In this document: in pieces, positions 15,658 to 20,903 of the stretch | How the letters are laid out: every line of letters begins with the position of its first letter | Numbering within the stretch: the stretch's first letter is position 1 | Assembly: GCA_003978875.1 (NCBI GenBank) | Contig: QNXQ01000092.1 | Coordinates: 1-29,050 of the forward strand | Direction of reading: 5' to 3' | Source of the DNA: Aquifex sp. | GTDB lineage: Bacteria; Aquificota; Aquificia; Aquificales; Aquificaceae | Length of the DNA: 29,050 nucleotides | Program-made: the position numbers and the translations under genes | The notes under the pieces: model-generated | What the model saw: the letters and a program-made list of their open reading frames with translations, nothing else | The model's database searches: none | What the model was told of the DNA's origin: nothing

Positions 15658-16604
15658 CTCAATGGGAATCTTACTTTAACAGTTGTTCCTTTATTGGGCT
15701 GGCTTTGAATGTGTACTTGGGCTTTGTGAATTTGAGCTATTTTTTTTACCAACGAAAGTCCTAATCCTAACCCTTTGCTTTCCTCTCCTTTTATAAAGGG
15801 TTCAAAAATCAACGGTATCCTTCTTTTGTCTATACCTATTCCGGTATCAGAAATTACGAGAATAACAGAGTTTTCTTCTTTATCGGTTAAAATCCTTATT
15901 TCTCCTCCGTTTTTGTTATAACGTATAGCGTTGTCTATGAGGTTTCTGAGCATCAGCTTTATTTTTTCCTTGTCTCCGTTTATAACTTTCTCATTCAGCT
16001 GAAGGTAAATTCTCAAATTTTTACTTTCCAACTCTTCTTTATAATCGTTGATAATTTCCTCTATTAGATCCGCAAGTTCTACTTTTTCCGATATGGTTTC
16101 CTTTCCTTTATCCCAAAAAGTGAGGAGGTAGACTATGTCAATAAGATTCTGAAGTTCCTTTATACGACTCAACGCTCTACTAATAAGATTTTTCTTTGAC
16201 TCTTCTGTTTCTTCGTAAAGCAAAGTTTCCAAAGTAAGGGAAATCACAGATAGAGGAGTTTTTAATTCATGGCTCAAATTTGCCAAAAACTCTTTCTTCA
16301 GTGTGTCCATAATTGTCTTTTCGCTTACTTCTTTAACTAATAAGCCAACACCTTCTTCGGAAAAGAAAGTCTTTGCCTTGTAAGTTCCTTCCTTGTAGGT
16401 AAATGTTTTTTCAAGGGGTTCTTTTCTCGTAAAGGTTTCCTGGATTAACCCTATAAGGTCAATGCTTCTAAAGGTTTCATAATAATAACCGCTATTTGAA
16501 GTGTTTCCTAATCTCTCCCTCAGGAATTTGTTCATGTATACTACCTTTCCCTCATGATTTAGCAGTGCTATACCATCCTCTAAGTTTTCGAAAAGCTCCT
16601 TCAT
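15654..16604 (-). CDS. Soluble PAS-domain sensor histidine kinase (PhoR-like)
   Basis: About 316 residues with an N-terminal PAS domain (about 5-95), a HisKA dimerisation domain (phospho-acceptor His112 in SHELKTPLS) and a HATPase domain with complete N box (NLIDNAIRYNKNGG), G1 (DTGIGID) and G2 (GLGLGLSLV) motifs. There is no membrane segment, so it senses a cytoplasmic signal, unlike typical PhoR. The ATG at 16602-16604 is preferred; an in-frame TTG at 16616 would add four residues. It is divergent from the response regulator gene at 16890, across a shared AT-rich control region, which suggests they are a pair. The ligand is not predictable. Confidence 0.87.
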   Translation of the reverse strand: MKELFENLEDGIALLNHEGKVVYMNKFLRERLGNTSNSGYYYETFRSIDLIGLIQETFTRKEPLEKTFTYKEGTYKAKTFFSEEGVGLLVKEVSEKTIMDTLKKEFLANLSHELKTPLSVISLTLETLLYEETEESKKNLISRALSRIKELQNLIDIVYLLTFWDKGKETISEKVELADLIEEIINDYKEELESKNLRIYLQLNEKVINGDKEKIKLMLRNLIDNAIRYNKNGGEIRILTDKEENSVILVISDTGIGIDKRRIPLIFEPFIKGEESKGLGLGLSLVKKIAQIHKAQVHIQSQPNKGTTVKVRFPLS

Positions 16605-16735
16605 TTTAGTTAACAATTTAAGCCAAAATACTTTAGTAAACCTTGCGGAAATTTTTTTATAGTATATTTTATAAATTAACTTAATAAAGGCTTAACATTT
16701 ATTGAATAAATAAAAAACTAAAGGAGGTAAGAAAA
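16605..16735. promoter_or_regulatory. Divergent control region between the kinase and regulator genes
   Basis: An AT-rich region of about 130 nt. It holds three TTAAC pentamers on the + strand (16610-16614, 16676-16680, 16692-16696) and, read on the - strand, a TATACT -10-like box (complement of 16661-16666) in the right direction for the kinase. A strong AAGGAGGT ribosome site at 16721-16728 serves the short ORF at 16736. The TTAAC spacing (66 and 16 nt) does not fit the 11-nt period of known Pho boxes, so no specific operator is called. Confidence 0.4.
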
Positions 16736-16912
16736 ATGAAGGTAATGGTTGTCAAAAACAAAGCACAGAGGGAGAAAGCATTAAGTAGGTTGTTAAAGAA
16801 AAGGAAAGTTGTTGCCGTTGTAAATAACCCATTGGATTTAAGAAAAGACCTCTTAAAGAAAGCAGATGTTGTTATCTTTGAAGAAAAAAATGGGGAAAAT
16901 AGCACTAATTGA
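16736..16912 (+). CDS. 58-residue small protein translated ahead of the response regulator
   Basis: An ATG with the best Shine-Dalgarno site in this part of the window (AAGGAGGT, 7 nt spacing) opens a 58-residue ORF ending in TGA at 16910-16912. The product is strongly basic in its first 43 residues and alternates strand and helix (KVMVVKNKAQREKALSRLL, then KVVAVVNNPLD, then KKADVVIFEEK), like half of a Rossmann-type fold. It overlaps the response regulator start by 23 nt in another frame, so the regulator is probably translated by coupling. I do not recognise a family. The strong ribosome site and sensible protein pattern argue that it is real. Confidence 0.65.
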   Translation: MKVMVVKNKAQREKALSRLLKKRKVVAVVNNPLDLRKDLLKKADVVIFEEKNGENSTN

Positions 16913-17564
16913 AGACGATAAGGACTTGGCCTTTTTAATTAAGTTGAACTTGGAAAGGGAAGGGTTTTCAGTAGAGCACTTTGAACGTGCTACTTCCTTC
17001 TTCAACTTTATTACCAAAAATCCCGTAGATCTGGTATTGATAGACATAATGCTTCCCGATTTTGACGGTTTCAGAATAGCCAATTTTCTAAAAAATAGGG
17101 TTGATTTGAGAGATATCCCTTTAATCTTTATAACCGCTAAAGGAGAGGAAGAAGATAAGCTTAGAGGATTCGATATAGGAGCAGATGACTATATAACAAA
17201 ACCCTTTTCCATAAAGGAACTAATAGCAAGAGTGAAAGCCGTTTTGAAGAGATATAAAAAGCTCTCGGAAGGTAAAGTTTTGGAGTTAGGTAGTATAAAG
17301 CTTTATAAAGATGAAAAGAGGGTTTTTATCGATGGAGAAGAAGTATACTTTACTCCTGTAGAATTTAAAATCTTGTGTCTTCTTATGGAAAATTACGGTA
17401 GAGCCATTAGTCGTGATTTCATAATAGATAACCTATGGGGATTGGAAAAGGATACTACAGAAAGGGCAATAGATGTTCACATAAAACATATAAGGGATAA
17501 ATTAGGAGTATATAGAAACTACATAAAAACCGTGAGGGGAGTGGGATATAAATTTGAAAAGTGA
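16890..17564 (+). CDS. OmpR/PhoB-family response regulator
   Basis: A 224-residue DNA-binding response regulator. The receiver domain (1-120) has the acidic pair Asp9-Asp10 (EDD), the phospho-acceptor Asp52 (LIDIMLPDFDG), a conserved Thr in FITAKG and Lys in ITKPFS. The C-terminal winged helix (about 130-224) ends in 'TVRGVGYKFEK', the typical hairpin of OmpR/PhoB proteins. I start it at the ATG at 16890, giving the canonical N-terminus MGKIALIEDD; the frame is open further upstream but adds residues not seen in the family. Its own ribosome site is poor and it overlaps the 58-residue ORF, so it is likely coupled to it. Probable partner: the divergent kinase at 15654-16604. Confidence 0.92.
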   Translation: MGKIALIEDDKDLAFLIKLNLEREGFSVEHFERATSFFNFITKNPVDLVLIDIMLPDFDGFRIANFLKNRVDLRDIPLIFITAKGEEEDKLRGFDIGADDYITKPFSIKELIARVKAVLKRYKKLSEGKVLELGSIKLYKDEKRVFIDGEEVYFTPVEFKILCLLMENYGRAISRDFIIDNLWGLEKDTTERAIDVHIKHIRDKLGVYRNYIKTVRGVGYKFEK

Positions 17565-17572
17565 ATAAACTT

Positions 17573-17597
17573 TTGACAAAAAAAAAAATATTATAAT
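17573..17597 (+). promoter_or_regulatory. Candidate promoter for the GTPase-Roadblock cassette
   Basis: A perfect TTGACA (17573-17578) is followed by an A-tract and a perfect TATAAT (17592-17597). The spacing is 13 nt, shorter than the usual 16-18; TAATAT at 17594-17599 (15 nt) is an alternative. It sits between the response regulator stop (17564) and the GTPase start (17633), which implies the cassette is an independent transcription unit. Confidence 0.45.
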
Positions 17598-17632
17598 ATT
17601 TGGGTTCTGAAAACATTTCTGTGGAGGTTACC

Positions 17633-18193
17633 TTGGTTACATTAAAAATTTTAGTTGCGGGTCATTTTAACGCGGGTAAAACAACTTTTGTTAAGAATGC
17701 GTCGGAAAATTTACCGCTTCTTACTGAAAAACAAACAAGCTCGGAAAGAGAAAGAAATTTAAAGCCTAAAACTACCGTAGCTATGGATTTTTCCTCTATA
17801 AGAGAGGAGAATTTTGAGGTTAAAATTTTCGGTATACCCGGTCAGGACAGATTTTCATTTATGTGGGAAATCTTATCCCGTAATACACACGGATTTATAT
17901 TCCTAATTGATAGCACAAGAGAAGATATGTGGGATGATACTATAGTTCAAATGAGAGTGATGCTAAAAGGGGAAAGCATTCCCTTTATAGTTTGTGCAAA
18001 CAAACAGGATTTACCAGAGGCCAAAGAAATATCTTACATAAGGCACAGAATGAAAAATTTATACGGTATAGAAGAAATTTATCCATGTGTAGCAACAGAT
18101 AAAGAAGTAGTAAAACAATTAATATCCATTCTTATACAGAAGATTATGGAAAGTTTAGATAGAGAAACTCCTGTTCAGGAGGGAACAACTTGA
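17633..18193 (+). CDS. Small Ras-like GTPase, COG2229/MglA-like, paired with Roadblock
   Basis: A 186-residue single-domain GTPase. G1 is GHFNAGKTT, the G2 Thr lies in KPKTTVAMDF, G3 reads FGIPGQDRF and G4 is NKQD; a CVATD segment is in the G5 position. The usual G3 Asp (DxxG) is replaced by Gly, a variation I recall in the COG2229 family that includes conservon CvnD proteins. I choose TTG at 17633 because GGAGG (17623-17627) is spaced 5 nt before it; a TTG at 17600 in the same frame has no ribosome site. No lipidation signal or membrane segment. The stop overlaps the Roadblock start (TTGA), so the GTPase and its presumed regulator are translationally coupled. Confidence 0.87.
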   Translation: MVTLKILVAGHFNAGKTTFVKNASENLPLLTEKQTSSERERNLKPKTTVAMDFSSIREENFEVKIFGIPGQDRFSFMWEILSRNTHGFIFLIDSTREDMWDDTIVQMRVMLKGESIPFIVCANKQDLPEAKEISYIRHRMKNLYGIEEIYPCVATDKEVVKQLISILIQKIMESLDRETPVQEGTT

Positions 18194-18567
18194 GAACTTT
18201 ATTGATTAAGAATTCGGAAAAAATTAAAAGTAAGTTTAAGGAAGTTGTAAGAAATAACAAATTGGAAGGAATATTTTTAGCAGATATGGAGGGATTGCCT
18301 ATAGTATCCTTTCTTGACGAAGAGGTAAACGAAGAGGTTATTAGTGCATCTTCCGCTGCTATAGTGTCAGCTGGAATGATAACAGCAAATGACGCAAAGA
18401 AACCAGACATTAATCAAATAATAGTGGATACAGAACAAGGTTACATGGTATTCATACCTGTAAAGAATGAATTCATATTGTGTATCATAACTCAAAAAGA
18501 TACAAAACTTGGTATGTTAAGACTTATAGCGGACGAAGTTGAAGAGTTTTTGGAAAAATTAGAGTGA
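18190..18567 (+). CDS. Roadblock/LC7-domain protein (MglB-like)
   Basis: A 125-residue Roadblock/LC7 protein: the pattern of a helix, 'EGIFLADMEGLPIVSFL', a long central helix rich in Ala/Ser (EEVISASSAAIVSAGMI), two strands ('INQIIVDTEQGYMVFIPV', 'EFILCIITQKD') and a C-terminal helix is typical. Such proteins dimerise and act on small GTPases; MglB is a GAP for MglA, and CvnB partners CvnD in conservons. The start is TTG at 18190, supported by GGAGGG with 6 nt spacing and a 4-nt overlap with the GTPase stop. Function in this organism is inferred from the pairing only. Confidence 0.88.
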   Translation: MRTLLIKNSEKIKSKFKEVVRNNKLEGIFLADMEGLPIVSFLDEEVNEEVISASSAAIVSAGMITANDAKKPDINQIIVDTEQGYMVFIPVKNEFILCIITQKDTKLGMLRLIADEVEEFLEKLE

Positions 18568-18576
18568 GGTGAGAGT

Positions 18577-18807
18577 ATGATGGCAAGTAAAAAAATAAGT
18601 GATGCTTTAGAAGAATTAGAGAGAAAAAGGAAGCTCGGAGAAATAAATACACTTGAGTTTTACTTTGGACTTTTGAATATCGTAAAACTTCTTGAGGAAG
18701 AATTGAGGAAAGAAAATCTTTCAGAAAATCAAATAAAGAAACAGATACCTTTCATCATTACTTTTATCAAAACCCAGGTAAGAGAATTGAAAAGTAGAGG
18801 TAATTAA
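18577..18807 (+). CDS. 76-residue all-helical protein, third gene of the GTPase cassette
   Basis: A charged, all-helical 76-residue protein (Lys/Glu/Leu-rich), probably two or three helices with coiled-coil character (ISDALEELERKRKLGEINTL; then NIVKLLEEELRKENLS; then the KQIPFIITFIKTQVREL region). It starts 9 nt after the Roadblock stop with a GAGGTGA site; there are two adjacent ATGs and the second (18580) has the better spacing. There is no cysteine, no membrane span and no recognised domain. Its position suggests an effector or adaptor for the GTPase/Roadblock pair. I do not recognise a family. Confidence 0.72.
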   Translation: MMASKKISDALEELERKRKLGEINTLEFYFGLLNIVKLLEEELRKENLSENQIKKQIPFIITFIKTQVRELKSRGN

Positions 18808-18812
18808 AAAAA

Positions 18813-18826
18813 TATCCAGTATCCAG
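18813..18826 (+). repeat. Perfect tandem heptamer TATCCAG x2 before the tetR gene
   Basis: TATCCAG occurs twice in direct tandem (18813-18819 and 18820-18826), in the 28-nt gap between the cassette and tetR, and is followed by an AT-rich stretch directly before the ATG. It could be a binding site or part of the tetR promoter, or chance. Confidence 0.5.
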
Positions 18827-18835
18827 ATTATATAT

Positions 18836-19441
18836 ATGCCTCGAAGAAGTCGTCAGGAACGCTTAAAGGAAGAGAAAAAACGAGAAATTATGAGAGTAGC
18901 CTGTAAACTCTTTGCTGAGAAAGGTTATCACAATACCACCATTCCCGATATAGCAAGAGCACTCAATATGAGCGTAGGAAATTTATACAATTACTTTCCC
19001 TCAAAGGAAGAACTTGCCAAAGAGATAATGCTTTACACATCCAAATTGCTCGGAGAAAAATTAAGGAAGGTTAACGAACTAAATGCCGATTTCAAGGAAA
19101 AAAGTCGCCAGCTGGTAAGGAGTTTTATTGAGACAGCTCTTGAAGAACCGGAGCTTATAAATTACTTCTTAAAAGTCTACTTGGTAAACAGAGAAGTGTT
19201 TAAGGATGGATGTGCAGGATTTGCTTGTGTGAGTGAAGTAGTTACGGAAATCATGATTTTCGTAAGTGATGGTGTAGAAAAAGGAGTTTTTAGAAACCAA
19301 GACTTCTTTACAGCCTTCGTAACCATTATGGGTCCATTGGGAGGAATAGTGTTCTTATATAATGAAGGTCTTTTGGAAAAATCTTTGCCTGAATATATCG
19401 ATGAGCTTGCTGAAAATATCTGGAAAGCTTTAGGGGTGTAA
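18836..19441 (+). CDS. TetR/AcrR-family transcriptional regulator
   Basis: A 201-residue regulator. The N-terminal helix-turn-helix is clear (about residues 12-60: 'IMRVACKLFAEKGYHNTTIPDIARALNMSVGNLYNYFPSKEEL'-type pattern). The C-terminal ligand domain is helical and holds two cysteines close together (GCAGFACV, about residue 123-129), which could sense a metal, redox state or thiol. No Shine-Dalgarno sequence precedes the ATG; ATTATATAT directly upstream suggests a leaderless message. The ferredoxin gene follows after 2 nt. A palindrome of TetR-operator type lies upstream of the hydrogenase genes at 19761-19778, making the hydrogenase operon the probable target. Confidence 0.92.
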   Translation: MPRRSRQERLKEEKKREIMRVACKLFAEKGYHNTTIPDIARALNMSVGNLYNYFPSKEELAKEIMLYTSKLLGEKLRKVNELNADFKEKSRQLVRSFIETALEEPELINYFLKVYLVNREVFKDGCAGFACVSEVVTEIMIFVSDGVEKGVFRNQDFFTAFVTIMGPLGGIVFLYNEGLLEKSLPEYIDELAENIWKALGV

Positions 19442-19443
19442 AA

Positions 19444-19734
19444 ATGCCAAAGGTAATTGTGGCAAATATTGGAGCAGAGTTTGAAGGCATTGAAAATGAA
19501 ACAATAATGCAGATTCTCTATAGAAACGGTATTGAAATAGATAGTGCCTGTGGTGGACACGGCCAGTGTACTTCCTGTAAAGTTATCGTAGTTTCTGGAA
19601 TAGAAAATTTATATCCGCCGGAATTCGAAGAAAAGGATACACTTGAAGAATACGGACTAGACCCTCAGCAGGAAAGACTCTCTTGTCAAGCAAAGCTCAA
19701 CGGAAAGGGAGATGTGGTTATATATCTGCCTTAA
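19444..19734 (+). CDS. [2Fe-2S] ferredoxin, plant/vertebrate-type fold
   Basis: A 96-residue ferredoxin with Cys36, Cys42, Cys45 and Cys81 in the CxxxxxCxxC...C pattern of [2Fe-2S] ferredoxins; GGHGQC is the conserved loop. It is cytoplasmic with no signal peptide. A GGGGTG site precedes the ATG and it follows tetR by 2 nt, so the two are probably co-transcribed. Being between the regulator and the hydrogenase it may serve in electron transfer or in redox sensing or maturation linked to hydrogenase; the periplasmic location of the hydrogenase subunits makes a direct electron acceptor role unlikely. The exact partner is unknown. Confidence 0.9.
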   Translation: MPKVIVANIGAEFEGIENETIMQILYRNGIEIDSACGGHGQCTSCKVIVVSGIENLYPPEFEEKDTLEEYGLDPQQERLSCQAKLNGKGDVVIYLP

Positions 19735-19760
19735 GAAATTTTTATAGTTGCAATAAGATT

Positions 19761-19778
19761 AATGAATGAACATTCATT
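19761..19778. promoter_or_regulatory. 18-bp palindromic operator, probable TetR target at the hydrogenase promoter
   Basis: The sequence AATGAATG-AA-CATTCATT is an inverted repeat with perfect 8-bp arms and a 2-nt centre. Its core TGAATG-N2-CATTCA is of the size and symmetry typical of TetR-family operators. It is located 11 nt upstream of a TATACT -10 box, so bound protein would cover the -35 region. It is the only palindrome of this quality that I noticed between the TetR gene and the hydrogenase genes. Confidence 0.75.
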
Positions 19779-19788
19779 TTTCATGTTT

Positions 19789-19794
19789 TATACT
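19789..19794 (+). promoter_or_regulatory. -10 box of the hydrogenase operon
   Basis: TATACT lies 32 nt before the small-subunit ATG. The expected -35 position (17 nt upstream) falls inside the palindrome at 19761-19778 and matches the consensus poorly. The implied leader is about 25 nt and carries an AGGAGGT ribosome site at 19815-19821. Confidence 0.5.
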
Positions 19795-19825
19795 AAAAGG
19801 AGAGCCCTTTGGATAGGAGGTGAAC

Positions 19826-20890
19826 ATGGAGACTTTCTGGGAAGTTTTTAAAAGACATGGTGTAAGCAGGAGAGATTTTATTAAATTTGCTACCACCATT
19901 ACAGGTTTAATGGGACTTGCTCCCTCCATGGTCCCGCAAGTAGTAAAAGCTATGGAAACAAAACCGAGAGTTCCCGTAATATGGATACATGGGCTCGAAT
20001 GCACATGTTGTTCCGAGAGCTTCATACGTTCCGCAACTCCATTGGCTTCCGACGTAGTACTCACAATGATTTCTTTAGAGTATGACGATACACTTTCCGC
20101 AGCAGCCGGGGAAGCTATAGAAAAGCATAGAGAAAAGATAATGAAGGAATATTGGGGCAATTATATATTGGCAGTTGAGGGTAATCCACCCTTAGGCGAA
20201 GACGGAATGTACTGTATTATAGGAGGAAGACCTTTCGTAGAGATTCTTAAGGAAAGCGCAGAAGGAGCTAAAGCGATAATAGCTTGGGGAAGCTGTGCAT
20301 CTTGGGGATGTGTACAAGCGGCAAAACCAAATCCGACCAATGCAGTTTCTATAGATAAGGTAATTACAGATAAGCCAATTATAAAAGTTCCCGGATGTCC
20401 TCCCATAGCAGAGGTGATGACAGGGGTAATTATGTACATGGTTCTCTTTGATAGAATTCCGCCGCTAGATAGTCAGGGAAGACCTAAAATGTTCTACGGA
20501 AATAGAATTCACGACACTTGTTACAGAAGGTCATTCTTCAACGCAGGTCAGTTTGTAGAACAATTCGACGACGAAGGAGCAAAGAAGGGATGGTGTCTAT
20601 ATAAAGTTGGATGTAGAGGACCCACAACCTACAACTCCTGTGGTAATCTCAGATGGTACAACGGACTTTCTTACCCGATTCAATCTGGACACGGATGTAT
20701 CGGATGTGCTGAGAACAACTTCTGGGACAACGGACCATTCTACGAAAGAATTGGAGGAATTCCCGTTCCTGGAATTGAAAGCAAAGCTGATAAGGTTGGT
20801 GCTGTTGCTGCAGCTGCAGCGGCTGGTGGTGCAATACTCCACGGTATAGCAACAAAGGTTAGAAAATCTGCAAACAAAGAAGAAGAATAA
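19826..20890 (+). CDS. hupS: [NiFe] hydrogenase small subunit, group 1, oxygen-tolerant type
   Basis: A 354-residue small subunit. The ATG at 19826 follows AGGAGGT by 4 nt; a GTG at 19820 in the same frame is part of that site. The N-terminus has a Tat signal (SRRDFIKF, about residues 14-21) for export of the folded dimer. The proximal-cluster region reads ECTCCSES (Cys59, Cys61, Cys62) and GSCASWGCVQ, giving the two extra cysteines of the [4Fe-3S] cluster found in oxygen-tolerant membrane-bound hydrogenases. Further Cys/His residues later serve the medial and distal clusters. The C-terminus has an Ala/Gly-rich hydrophobic anchor (about residues 316-336) and a charged tail. It transfers electrons from the NiFe site to cytochrome b. 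Confidence 0.96.
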   Translation: METFWEVFKRHGVSRRDFIKFATTITGLMGLAPSMVPQVVKAMETKPRVPVIWIHGLECTCCSESFIRSATPLASDVVLTMISLEYDDTLSAAAGEAIEKHREKIMKEYWGNYILAVEGNPPLGEDGMYCIIGGRPFVEILKESAEGAKAIIAWGSCASWGCVQAAKPNPTNAVSIDKVITDKPIIKVPGCPPIAEVMTGVIMYMVLFDRIPPLDSQGRPKMFYGNRIHDTCYRRSFFNAGQFVEQFDDEGAKKGWCLYKVGCRGPTTYNSCGNLRWYNGLSYPIQSGHGCIGCAENNFWDNGPFYERIGGIPVPGIESKADKVGAVAAAAAAGGAILHGIATKVRKSANKEEE

Positions 20891-20903
20891 GGAGGTGTGA
20901 TAG

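Noticed and set aside
16676..16697. A Pho box (TTAACT ... TTAACA)
   Set aside because: The repeat offset is 16 nt, not the 11 nt of PhoP/PhoB sites, and AT-rich DNA gives such matches easily.
17600..17632. Upstream TTG start for the small GTPase
   Set aside because: It overlaps the candidate -10 region and has no ribosome site, whereas TTG at 17633 follows GGAGG with 5-nt spacing.
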